NCBI GenBank assembly: GCA_013336025.1
Contig: JAAXUM010000077.1
Span: 1 to 7,169 of the forward strand
Direction: 5' to 3'
Origin: Chlorobiaceae bacterium
Lineage (GTDB): Bacteria; Bacteroidota; Chlorobiia; Chlorobiales; Chlorobiaceae
Length of the DNA stretch: 7,169 bases
A program made the translations under genes and the position numbers. Of the stretch, positions 1 to 6,407 are shown in pieces; position 1 is the stretch's first letter; the number at the start of each line of letters is the position of its first letter. The notes under the pieces were generated by a model that was given only the letters and a program-made list of their open reading frames with translations, did not search any database and was not told the origin of the DNA.

Positions 1-70
1 CCGGATAAATGTTCTTATCTTTAAGGCCCTTTGAGCCGCCTCTTGCAGGAATAACCGCTACCGTATGCAT
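1..70 (-). CDS. NeuA-type cytidylyltransferase (CMP-nonulosonate synthetase), N-terminus only
   Basis: Only the first 23 codons are inside the window; the gene continues past base 1. The minus-strand translation from ATG at 70 begins MHTVAVIPARGGSKG and continues with L-K-D-K-N-I-Y-P. The IPARGGSKG...KNI stretch is the nucleotide-binding signature at the extreme N-terminus of acylneuraminate cytidylyltransferases. These enzymes activate sialic acid, legionaminic acid, pseudaminic acid or KDO-like 9-carbon sugars with CTP to give the CMP-sugar in the cytoplasm. The gene lies 30 bases downstream of the GT-B-like gene on the same strand and is probably cotranscribed with it. The ATG has no good ribosome binding site close by: the only strong one, AAGGAG at 97-102, is 26 bases away. 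The exact sugar cannot be told from this fragment, and other members of the family (for example KDN or bacillosamine-like pathways) remain possible. Confidence 0.85.
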   Translation of the reverse strand, partial: MHTVAVIPARGGSKGLKDKNIYP

Positions 71-100
71 GAATGAAAACCCGATAATTCAGAAAACTCC

Positions 101-1063
101 TTATCCGTCAATAACCTGACGGCAGACATCGGCTATCTTTTTTGCTGCGCTCCTGTTCTGCAAGGGAGTCAGCGCCCGGAGCAGATCGGGCTCAATGCCG
201 CAATGAACCGGCTTCTGCAAAGCTGATCCCACAAAAATCGTTGAAGAGAACTGTGCAATAAGCATACGTGAATTGGCAATCATCTCCTCGGTTTTTCCCT
301 CTGTATAAACGAGACTGTCCGGCGCATATTCATTGATTTCGCGCACTGCCCTCACAGCATTTTCATTCGGATGAAGCTTGAAAATCAGTTGATGCCCTTC
401 TGCCATTGCACGATACTTGAGAATATTTTTTTTCCTGTTTTCGTACACAAAGGTTTCGCGATTGTCGGATGTGCAGACAAGAACATAGCCCCGATGCTCA
501 AAATCATTCTGCAGATAGGCCTCGCAGTTGTCAAAGTTCGGAATACTTGTCACTTCGATTTTCCGGGGATCGACACCCTTCTGCATAAAGAGTTCACGAT
601 ACCCTTCGCTGGCCACACAGAACTTCTCATAGGCATCACTGAGACCGGTCATAGCAGTTCCTGCTATCCACCGAGGCACCCATCGGTACTGTTTTGCCAG
701 ATAAAAAAAAGCTGTCTCCGGTTCAGTCATCCCCTCCTGTACCAGGACGATCTTTCTCGCCTTGAAGTGTCTGGGAACAATCAGATCTGTACAGGTTACA
801 ATGAGATCATAATAATGAGCGAAGCCGCCGATATCGACTGTAAGATTGTTGGCATGCAGATAATCAAGAGCCTTCCGGGAGCGTTTTTTACCCATAATGG
901 TAAACTCAAGCAACCCGAGATCAGTTGCTTTACCAAGCAGACCGTCACTGAAAAAAGGAGTGAAATATTGTTCGTACTCCTGCAGACACCCTGCAATCTG
1001 ATGCATCTGGGTTGTCTGGTTCATCGATCCGCAAATAAACAGAACTTTTTTTTTCATCGTCAC
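101..1063 (-). CDS. GT-B-like glycosyltransferase, candidate CMP-nonulosonate (sialyl-type) transferase
   Basis: A soluble protein of 320 residues with no signal peptide or clear membrane segment. The N-terminus (residues 5-12, VLFICGSM) looks like the first beta strand and glycine-containing loop of a Rossmann domain. Three motifs stand out: QEG at 109-111 after the strand KIVLV, KLHP at 229-232, and SST at 273-275 followed by GSALQKPV. Acidic-x-G, HP and SS/T motifs in this order are known from bacterial sialyl- and polysialyltransferases, and KLHP...SS...KPV is also found in CDP-glycerol glycerophosphotransferase-like and capsule GT-B proteins. The neighbouring NeuA-like gene favours a CMP-activated donor, which is inference. 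GTG at 1063 is preferred as start: it overlaps the upstream stop (GTGA) and has GAAGG 10 bases ahead, whereas ATG at 1057 would be 16 bases away. A run of nine A residues follows that ATG. I do not recognise a named gene; the glycosyltransferase class is fairly likely, the donor uncertain. Confidence 0.75.
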   Translation of the reverse strand: MTMKKKVLFICGSMNQTTQMHQIAGCLQEYEQYFTPFFSDGLLGKATDLGLLEFTIMGKKRSRKALDYLHANNLTVDIGGFAHYYDLIVTCTDLIVPRHFKARKIVLVQEGMTEPETAFFYLAKQYRWVPRWIAGTAMTGLSDAYEKFCVASEGYRELFMQKGVDPRKIEVTSIPNFDNCEAYLQNDFEHRGYVLVCTSDNRETFVYENRKKNILKYRAMAEGHQLIFKLHPNENAVRAVREINEYAPDSLVYTEGKTEEMIANSRMLIAQFSSTIFVGSALQKPVHCGIEPDLLRALTPLQNRSAAKKIADVCRQVIDG

Positions 1064-2121
1064 TCGTTGCTTACCTTCGATGCATCATTAAGATGCACCC
1101 CTGATATGAACATAATCAGATAGCCCAGGCCGTACCATACGATTTCCTTGAAACGACGCAGCAGAACAAATGCGCCCCCGTATGCGGCATAATCCGGTAT
1201 GCCTATCGCCTGGAAAAAAGCGAGATAGCCAAGATCCTGAATACCGATACCTGAGGGAATAAAAAAAAACAGTGAGCGAAGCATGGCAAGCGCCGTATCA
1301 AAGGCGAGTACCTGCTGAAAAGAAACATCGACGCCAAGAAGACGAAGTATGATATAGCTTTCGACAGCAAGAAGCATCCATGCAAAAACATAGTAAACGA
1401 GAGCAAGGAGGAGTCTGGTTGCGGCCGGACCCCTGTAACTTTTCAGCTCCGTATCGGTTTTGGTAAATCCCGACTCCTTTTCAAGCAGCCACTCCCTGAC
1501 TTTTCTGAAAGGCACCAGCATCAACAGCCCGTGCAGATGAGCTGCCGCATTGCCGTTTATAAGGAGAACAACAAAAAAGAGAAATGCAATGGTAACCGCA
1601 ACGCCCGCCGAAAGGACGATAACGCCAAGACCGTTGAAACCAAGTATCGAGCGGGAACTATCCTGTAAAAGCCCGAAACCCGCTATGGCTCCGATAACCG
1701 TAAACAATCCCTGGGCTGCTCCGAGCAAAAGCTTTCGAACGGCAACGCTTGCCACTGCGGAGGGTACGGCAATACCAAGAAACCGGTTGCAGAGAAACGG
1801 ACGAAGCGGTTCACCGACGGCAATCCCTGCAGGAAGAGTCATGGAAACGGTTTCGGCAATCACCTGAATTTTAAAAAGCGGGAAAAAAGCAGGGCGTTTG
1901 ACGCTTGGAGGAAAAACTTTTATCCATGCGGCCGTTTCAATGAGATGAAGGCCGAGAAAAGGAAGAAAAACAAGCAGTGAGGATATTCCTATTGACGAAA
2001 CAAGTTCAAGCGAATGCCTGAAATCAACCCGTCTGAACAAAAAAACAAGAAGGATAACACCAAGAATAACACCGGCATATCCTGGCCATGAGCTCTGTTT
2101 CTTTTTCGCATCAACAATCAC
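1060..2121 (-). CDS. Flippase-like integral membrane protein, UPF0104 / LPG-synthase TM family
   Basis: A 353-residue polytopic inner-membrane protein. Clear hydrophobic segments lie at about 14-30, 42-62, 131-151, 164-189, 235-260 and 315-340, with weaker ones near 86-100 and 270-288. A basic N-terminus (DAKKK) precedes the first. Family-typical features are LPAGIAVGEPLRP at 96-108, the E-x-x-x-x-L-R-L-L-G stretch at about 254-263, and FIPSGIGIQDLG at 287-298. These match the YbhN/AglD-like domain that is also the membrane part of MprF. Members are linked to lipid or glycolipid translocation and to lipid-linked glycan steps, and most are uncharacterised. No cytoplasmic aminoacyl-transferase domain is present, so it is not a full lysyl-phosphatidylglycerol synthase. 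The start is GTG at 2121, the only usual start codon before an in-frame stop at 2179-2181; it has no clear Shine-Dalgarno. Its stop overlaps the start of the GT-B-like gene, which implies translational coupling and a shared pathway. Confidence 0.85.
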   Translation of the reverse strand: MIVDAKKKQSSWPGYAGVILGVILLVFLFRRVDFRHSLELVSSIGISSLLVFLPFLGLHLIETAAWIKVFPPSVKRPAFFPLFKIQVIAETVSMTLPAGIAVGEPLRPFLCNRFLGIAVPSAVASVAVRKLLLGAAQGLFTVIGAIAGFGLLQDSSRSILGFNGLGVIVLSAGVAVTIAFLFFVVLLINGNAAAHLHGLLMLVPFRKVREWLLEKESGFTKTDTELKSYRGPAATRLLLALVYYVFAWMLLAVESYIILRLLGVDVSFQQVLAFDTALAMLRSLFFFIPSGIGIQDLGYLAFFQAIGIPDYAAYGGAFVLLRRFKEIVWYGLGYLIMFISGVHLNDASKVSNE

Positions 2122-2139
2122 GCAATAACAACTTAAAAA

Positions 2140-2168
2140 ATCTTGAAAACTGCTTTCAGAAACCTCAA
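2140..2168 (-). promoter_or_regulatory. Weak candidate promoter for the membrane-protein/glycosyltransferase operon
   Basis: Reading the minus strand, TTGAGG (bases 2168-2163) resembles a -35 box, and 17 bases later CAAGAT (2145-2140) sits at the -10 position. The first matches the sigma-70 consensus at 4 of 6 positions and the second at 3 of 6. The leader would be about 10 bases. The position before the first gene of the block is sensible but the match is poor. Confidence 0.2.
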
Positions 2169-2332
2169 CGCCAGCGCACTATCGATTCCGAAAAATTAAC
2201 ACCTCATCACCATACATCTTGCCGCACCTGAACAGAGTACCGATATATCCTGCAAGGTACAACAAAACAAACAAAACATAAAGACAACGACCAACCTGAC
2301 CTGCATCAGATAAAAAACAGAACGTCCGGGTC

Positions 2333-2353
2333 ATTCCGGAAGATTGCCGGAAT
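2333..2353. repeat. Perfect 7-bp inverted repeat
   Basis: ATTCCGG (2333-2339) and CCGGAAT (2347-2353) are perfect reverse complements around a 7-base loop. Neither strand has a T-tract after the stem, so it does not look like an intrinsic terminator. It could be an operator or part of a leader RNA; no function can be assigned. Confidence 0.4.
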
Positions 2354-2582
2354 CTCCCTGTACTCATCCAAAGTAGAGATCCCGTATTCTTTCCATGTGT
2401 TGTTTCTCTTTTTATGTTACAGTACTGCGAGATACCATCCGGATCTAAAGCCAGCTCAAATGTGTTCAACGATTTATCCTATTCACTTATTTTTCAACTT
2501 CGTCTCTGCGGACAATTGGTTACCTGTTGTCGCAATCAGGCTATTTCTCCGACGAATTAAGTGTTTGCGTTTCAGATGTCCG

Positions 2583-2602
2583 GCTGGTGATGAGACACCA
2601 GC
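2583..2602. repeat. Perfect 7-bp GC-rich hairpin
   Basis: GCTGGTG (2583-2589) pairs perfectly with CACCAGC (2596-2602) across the 6-base loop ATGAGA. No T-run follows on either strand. It lies about 260 bases upstream of the acyl-CoA synthetase start and may belong to a leader or a small RNA, or be chance. Confidence 0.4.
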
Positions 2603-2716
2603 AACAGAACAGCCCTCCACTGCCGGAGAATCCGAACGGCAATAAAAAAACGACCATAATGAGCTGCTAATCGTCTGAAGAATAGCGCTGTAAAGTCGTG
2701 TCAAGCCTGAATATTT

Positions 2717-2745
2717 TTGGATTTGTAATAATGTATTGTTAAATA
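2717..2745 (+). promoter_or_regulatory. Candidate promoter region of the acyl-CoA synthetase gene
   Basis: An AT-rich patch stands out from the surrounding sequence. TTGGAT (2717-2722) followed after 16 bases by TTAAAT (2739-2744) is the best sigma-70-like pair I can find; the -35 is poor and the -10 matches 4 of 6. TTGTAA at 2723 is an alternative -35. The leader to the ATG at 2865 would be about 110 bases. The assignment rests mainly on position and base composition. Confidence 0.25.
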
Positions 2746-2853
2746 TTTACTTAATCACCTGAACCTTCCCCTTTTCGGCTTTTACGGCATGTAGCCTTCA
2801 TGGATACCCCCGCCCCGCAAGCCAACAGGGAATATTGTCTTCTCGTACAAAAA

Positions 2854-2858
2854 AAAGG
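2854..2858 (+). promoter_or_regulatory. Ribosome binding site that fixes the acyl-CoA synthetase start
   Basis: AAAGG ends 6 bases before the ATG at 2865, an ideal Shine-Dalgarno spacing. The upstream in-frame TTG at 2835 has only AGGG four bases before it. This makes ATG at 2865 the better start and removes ten residues from the longest reading frame. Confidence 0.6.
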
Positions 2859-2864
2859 CTCTCA

Positions 2865-4697
2865 ATGGGACTCATCAATTCCAATTTCAACACGCTGCCT
2901 GAACTTTTCTCATCCATTTTCACGCATTACAAAGGGCAAAGTTCAAAGTTTCCCCTTGCAAGGAAAATCAATGGTGTTTATGAACCGATCTCATACGATC
3001 TGCTGCAGGAGGACGTGAGGCATTGTGCTGCATATCTCAAGGAAAACGGAATCGGCGCAAGAGATCGTGTGGCAATTCTTTCTGAAAACAGACCCGGCTG
3101 GTATATGGCAGATATGGCCATACTGATGCTTGGCGCGGTTAATGTCCCTCTTTACCCCTCGCTTCCTCCGAACCAGATAGAGTATATTCTCCGCAACTGC
3201 GGCGCAAAAGGAATCATTGTATCCAACATGCTGCAGCTTGGCAAAATCCTCTCGATCTGGCAGAAACTGCCCGATCTGAGCCTGGTCATTGTCATGAATC
3301 GGCTTGAAGAAACTATTGAGGAAGTCGTTGATCTCAATCAGGTTAAAGACGAGGGAAAAGCCATTCTCGAAAAAAAACCATGGCTGCTTGATGAAATAGA
3401 TGTTGAGCCTGACGATATCGCTACACTGATCTACACGTCCGGAACCACAGGACTTCCAAAAGGGGTGATGCTGACACACAGGAACCTTTGTGAAAATGTC
3501 AAATCATGCTCAACCGTTATCCGGCTCGACGAAACCGACCGCAGCCTTTCTTTCCTTCCGCTCTCCCACGCGTATGAGCGTACAGGAGGCTACTATCTGC
3601 TGTTTTCATGCGGTGCGGCAATCTATCTTGCGGAAAGTGTTGAAACGGTATCACTGAATATCGCTGAAGCACGCCCGACAATCATCTTCACTGTTCCTCG
3701 TCTGTTCGACAGAATCAAGGCCAACACGCTCAAACAGATCAGCAATGAAAGCGCTGTTAAACAAAAGATCTTTTTCTGGGCCCTGCATACCGGTGAAGAG
3801 TTTCATCGAGAGATGAATGAGAAAGGCAAAGCGGGATTCACTGTTTCCATGCAGCACTCTCTTGCCGATAAACTTGTTTATTCAAAAATCAGAAAAAAAT
3901 TTGGCGGAAAACTCCGATACTTTGTGTCAGGAGGGGCTGCCCTTCCGCAGAAGGTAGGAGAGTTTTTCCAGGCTTTGAGCATTAATATCCTTGAAGGATA
4001 CGGCCTTACTGAAACATCGCCCGTCACCAACGTCAACAGACCTGATAAAATCAAGCTTGGAACCGTTGGGCCTGCGGTCAATAACGTACAGATAAGAATT
4101 GCTGACGACGGCGAGATTCTTATGAAAGGGCCCAATATCATGAAAGGCTACTGGCAGGATGAAGCGGCTACTCATGAAGTTATTAAAGACGGCTGGTTTT
4201 ACAGCGGCGATATTGGAGAGATTGACCGTGACGGGTATCTGAAAATCACCGACCGAAAAAAACACATCATCGTCACTTCCGGCGGTAAAAACATTGCGCC
4301 CCAGCCTATCGAGAACCTCATTTCGGAAAGTCCCTATGTTGATCAGGTGATTGTGATCGGGGAAAAGCGGCCATTCCTTATTGCGCTGATTGTTCCTGAT
4401 TTCAGTAAACTCACGGAATTCGCCAGGGAAAACGCTATTTCGGCAGAATCAAACAAGGCACTGATTGAGAATAAACATATCCAGCAGATATACGAAAAGC
4501 TTCTGCGCAACATCTCCCGTCAACTCGCAACCCATGAAAAAGTTCGCAAGTTTCTGCTTGTTGACGAGGCTTTCAGCATTGAGAGCGGAGACATGACGCC
4601 AACCATGAAACTGAAACGAAAGGCCATCACCACCAGATATACTGCCGAAATCGACAAGGTCTATCAGGCACTGAACATGGTATACAACACGGAATAA
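2865..4697 (+). CDS. Long-chain fatty-acid--CoA ligase (AMP-forming acyl-CoA synthetase)
   Basis: A 610-residue member of the ANL adenylate-forming superfamily, of normal length for bacterial long-chain acyl-CoA synthetases (FadD15-like). It activates a fatty acid with ATP to acyl-AMP and then transfers it to CoA. Visible motifs, numbered from ATG 2865: the phosphate-binding loop [11 protein letters not shown] at about 190-200, followed by [16 protein letters not shown] at about 231-239; EGYGLTET at about 377-384; [21 protein letters not shown] at about 446-466, with the adenosine-binding Asp; SGGKNI at about 472-477; and the C-terminal [10 protein letters not shown] at about 577-586, holding the catalytic lysine. 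All core motifs are intact, so the enzyme should be active. It is a single gene with its own upstream region and converges on mutY. In an autotroph it would most likely recycle fatty acids released from membranes or take up exogenous ones, which is inference. Substrate chain length cannot be read from the sequence. Confidence 0.93.
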   Translation: MGLINSNFNTLPELFSSIFTHYKGQSSKFPLARKINGVYEPISYDLLQEDVRHCAAYLKENGIGARDRVAILSENRPGWYMADMAILMLGAVNVPLYPSLPPNQIEYILRNCGAKGIIVSNMLQLGKILSIWQKLPDLSLVIVMNRLEETIEEVVDLNQVKDEGKAILEKKPWLLDEIDVEPDDIATLIYTSGTTGLPKGVMLTHRNLCENVKSCSTVIRLDETDRSLSFLPLSHAYERTGGYYLLFSCGAAIYLAESVETVSLNIAEARPTIIFTVPRLFDRIKANTLKQISNESAVKQKIFFWALHTGEEFHREMNEKGKAGFTVSMQHSLADKLVYSKIRKKFGGKLRYFVSGGAALPQKVGEFFQALSINILEGYGLTETSPVTNVNRPDKIKLGTVGPAVNNVQIRIADDGEILMKGPNIMKGYWQDEAATHEVIKDGWFYSGDIGEIDRDGYLKITDRKKHIIVTSGGKNIAPQPIENLISESPYVDQVIVIGEKRPFLIALIVPDFSKLTEFARENAISAESNKALIENKHIQQIYEKLLRNISRQLATHEKVRKFLLVDEAFSIESGDMTPTMKLKRKAITTRYTAEIDKVYQALNMVYNTE

Positions 4698-4728
4698 CTG
4701 TCAGGAAAACCCACCACTTCTGTGATCG

Positions 4729-4756
4729 CTGCCCTGAACCATAAACGCCAGGGCAG
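4729..4756. terminator. Hairpin between convergent genes, possible bidirectional terminator
   Basis: CTGCCCTG (4729-4736) and CAGGGCAG (4749-4756) form a perfect 8-bp GC-rich stem with a 12-base loop, 31 bases after the acyl-CoA synthetase stop. The gene on the other strand (mutY) ends at 4937, so the hairpin lies where both transcripts should stop. A proper T-tract is missing on both sides, so Rho-independent termination would be weak. The rest of 4698-4936 shows no gene. Confidence 0.45.
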
Positions 4757-4936
4757 ATTCACTTCACATATTATCCGGAATATCATACTCTTCCTGCCTG
4801 CCCGGAGAGCATACGCTGCAATGCTCAGATTCAGCTACCTGTTTACTGTCGTTCTTTTTTCTCATATGATCTCATAACGGGAATTAAACCAGACGTCGAA
4901 GAATCTCGTCGCATGTGTATCTGAAATCGGAAACGA

Positions 4937-5833
4937 TCACCGATCTCTTATCCTCAGCACCCGCCCTCCGGTCCGGTTCGGACTGTCAACCTCTTCGACA
5001 AGACCTTCACGCACGAGATCGGCGATGATCTCCTGCAGACCCCATGGACAGGAGCCATATTTTTCTTCGACCTCTTCGAGAAAAACAGACTCCACAGTGA
5101 CAAGATCTTTGAGCAGCCTCCCGCGATACCAGCGTTTTGACCCTTCGAATTTCGACTGCTTCGTCAAAGGGCGGATACCGGTGTTCCGGCTGGTGAGAAA
5201 GAGTGCTCCGTAGTCCATGAGAGCATTGTGCCACTCCCGGCTTCGACCTTGTGGCAGCAACTGCTCTGCAGCAGCCTGAATCTTCGATCTGGAAGTATCT
5301 TCAGGAAGGGCGAATTCGTGAATGATGATTCTTCGGATATTGGTATCGACTGCGGCAACATCAAGATTATCGGCAAATACCGGAATAGACCGGCAGGTAT
5401 AATCACCAATACCTGGAAGAGTTTTAAGATCGGCAGGCAGCGCAGGTACTACACCGCCGAAACGATCCATGATCACTTTCGCACAGCTCTGCAGTCGCTG
5501 ACCCCGGGAGTTGTAGCCAAGTCCGTTCCAGAGCGTAAGCACATCCCTGAGCGAAGCATCGGAGAGCGTTCCTGTATCAGGAAAACGCTCCATCCAAACC
5601 ATAAATTTTTCGGCAACGCGCTCTGCCTGTGTCTGCTGAAGCATGATCTCACTGACCATGACGGCATAACGATCCGTTGTTTCCCTCCAGGGAAAGGATC
5701 GCCGTTTTTCTGCATAAAACCCAAGAATTTTCTGACGAAACAACTCGATATCGGCGTCCTTCTGCAATACAGGGCGCCGATAATATTCGAGTTCAGCGGA
5801 TGAAAACAGATTCGGAGATTGTGCCTTTTTCAT
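4937..5833 (-). CDS. mutY: MutY-family adenine DNA glycosylase lacking the 4Fe-4S cluster and the NUDIX-like domain
   Basis: A 298-residue HhH-GPD DNA glycosylase. MutY removes adenine mispaired with 8-oxoguanine or guanine in base-excision repair. Conserved elements: FPWR at 47-50; the catalytic Glu62 in SEIMLQQTQ (61-69); GLGYNSR at 104-110; the helix-hairpin-helix LPGIGDYT at 139-146, with Tyr where endonuclease III has its catalytic Lys; and Asp163 in AAVDTNIRR. After MDYGALFLT (206-214), where MutY normally has Cys-X6-Cys-X2-Cys-X5-Cys, there is no cysteine at all. The protein's only cysteines are 117, 147 and 262. The C-terminus (about 236-296) resembles a short winged-helix-like tail (RGRLLKDL ... 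LVREGLVEEV), not the NUDIX-like 8-oxoG-reading domain of E. coli MutY, which is about 350 residues. A 25-residue N-terminal extension precedes the first helix. The ATG at 5833 has no clear ribosome binding site. The family call is firm; strict A/8-oxoG specificity is less so. Confidence 0.88.
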   Translation of the reverse strand: MKKAQSPNLFSSAELEYYRRPVLQKDADIELFRQKILGFYAEKRRSFPWRETTDRYAVMVSEIMLQQTQAERVAEKFMVWMERFPDTGTLSDASLRDVLTLWNGLGYNSRGQRLQSCAKVIMDRFGGVVPALPADLKTLPGIGDYTCRSIPVFADNLDVAAVDTNIRRIIIHEFALPEDTSRSKIQAAAEQLLPQGRSREWHNALMDYGALFLTSRNTGIRPLTKQSKFEGSKRWYRGRLLKDLVTVESVFLEEVEEKYGSCPWGLQEIIADLVREGLVEEVDSPNRTGGRVLRIRDR

Positions 5834-5976
5834 GGCGTCGAAGCATTACTGCCTGATAATACTGAAGGCATTTCATCGCACAGGAATGATTCTGCACGAG
5901 AATACAGATGTCCGGCTTTCGGAAAACCGGATACCTGAAACGTGTTTAAAAACCGGGGCGACATGTTCGTGCATTA

Positions 5977-6004
5977 AAGCGGCAGGCTGAAAAACCTGCC
6001 GCTT
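5977..6004 (-). terminator. Terminator hairpin after rplS
   Basis: AAGCGGCAGG (5977-5986) and CCTGCCGCTT (5995-6004) form a perfect 10-bp stem with an 8-base loop, starting 10 bases past the rplS stop. On the minus strand the loop reads TTTTTCAG and the stem ends in CTT followed by TAAT, giving a short U-rich tail. It most likely ends the trmD-rplS transcript. The tail is shorter than in a textbook intrinsic terminator. Confidence 0.7.
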
Positions 6005-6014
6005 CAAGTAAAAC

Positions 6015-6377
6015 TCAGGCTTTTTCCACCACTTTGCGGGCTTTGACCTTCAATGCAGCTTTACCGGTACGCTTGCGCAGATAGAAGAGTTTCGCTCTTC
6101 TTGCCTTTCCGTGTTTCAGTACCGTTATGCTCTCAATATTGGGGGAATTGACCGGGATAATTCTTTCTACTCCAACACCGTGCGATATTTTACGTACCGT
6201 GATCGTTTTCGATCCACCTGCACCACGGTCACTGATGACAACACCCTCAAATGCCTGAAGTCTTTCCTTCTCACCTTCAATAACCTTGAGCTGTATCTTT
6301 ACGGTATCACCCGGATTGATAGCCGGAAAATCATTTCTGGCTTCTGAAGCTTCAACTAACTGAATTAACTGATCCAT
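6015..6377 (-). CDS. rplS: 50S ribosomal protein L19
   Basis: A 120-residue protein of normal length for bL19, which sits at the interface of the 30S and 50S subunits and contributes to an intersubunit bridge. The core motifs are all visible: [19 protein letters not shown] at 21-39, QAFEGVVI at 41-48, the L19 signature [13 protein letters not shown] at 61-73, and [19 protein letters not shown] at 90-108. A lysine-rich tail follows, as expected for an rRNA-binding protein. It starts at ATG 6377, 30 bases after the trmD stop on the same strand, which is the standard trmD-rplS order of the rpsP-rimM-trmD-rplS operon. No Shine-Dalgarno is visible before the ATG; the leader is A/T-rich with a run of eight A residues. 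The close match to Chlorobium L19 as I remember it is the main hint to the host. Confidence 0.97.
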   Translation of the reverse strand: MDQLIQLVEASEARNDFPAINPGDTVKIQLKVIEGEKERLQAFEGVVISDRGAGGSKTITVRKISHGVGVERIIPVNSPNIESITVLKHGKARRAKLFYLRKRTGKAALKVKARKVVEKA

Positions 6378-6407
6378 GACGACAAATATTTACGTTATTT
6401 TTTTTAC

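Larger units (their letters stand above)
2122..2864. other. Intergenic region of about 740 bp between divergent genes, no convincing gene
   Basis: This region separates the minus-strand glycan block from the plus-strand acyl-CoA synthetase. Open frames of 70-96 codons exist on both strands (for example 2179-2469 on the minus strand and 2397-2645 on the plus strand). They overlap one another, lack ribosome binding sites and family motifs, and have compositions that do not look coding. Two perfect 7-bp hairpins occur, at 2333-2353 and 2583-2602. An AT-rich stretch at about 2711-2755 is the likely promoter area for the synthetase. I found no tRNA-like T-arm, no recognisable riboswitch and no insertion-sequence ends. 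Confidence 0.6.

Noticed and set aside
371..1123. Plus-strand open frame of 250 codons opposite the glycosyltransferase
   Set aside because: It is antisense to a gene with clear motifs and strand-consistent neighbours, and its translation has no recognisable features.
2179..2469. Minus-strand open frame of 96 codons with a hydrophobic C-terminal half
   Set aside because: No ribosome binding site, no motif I know, and the hydrophobic stretch comes from a low-complexity GT-rich run. It is more likely a chance frame.
2574..2586. Shared 13-base string CAGATGTCCGGCT with the mutY-rplS gap (about 5905-5917)
   Set aside because: Similarity stops at once on both sides, so there is no support for a dispersed repeat.
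2397..2704. Overlapping open frames on both strands of the intergenic gap
   Set aside because: They overlap each other antisense, contain the hairpin at 2583-2602 and show no family motif or start signal.
5228..5803. Plus-strand open frame of 191 codons opposite mutY
   Set aside because: mutY on the other strand carries all HhH-GPD motifs; this is its antisense shadow.
5911..5931. Small inverted repeat TCCGG...CCGGA downstream of rplS
   Set aside because: It is only 5 bp with a 10-base loop and no T-tract, so it is easily chance next to the much stronger hairpin at 5977-6004.
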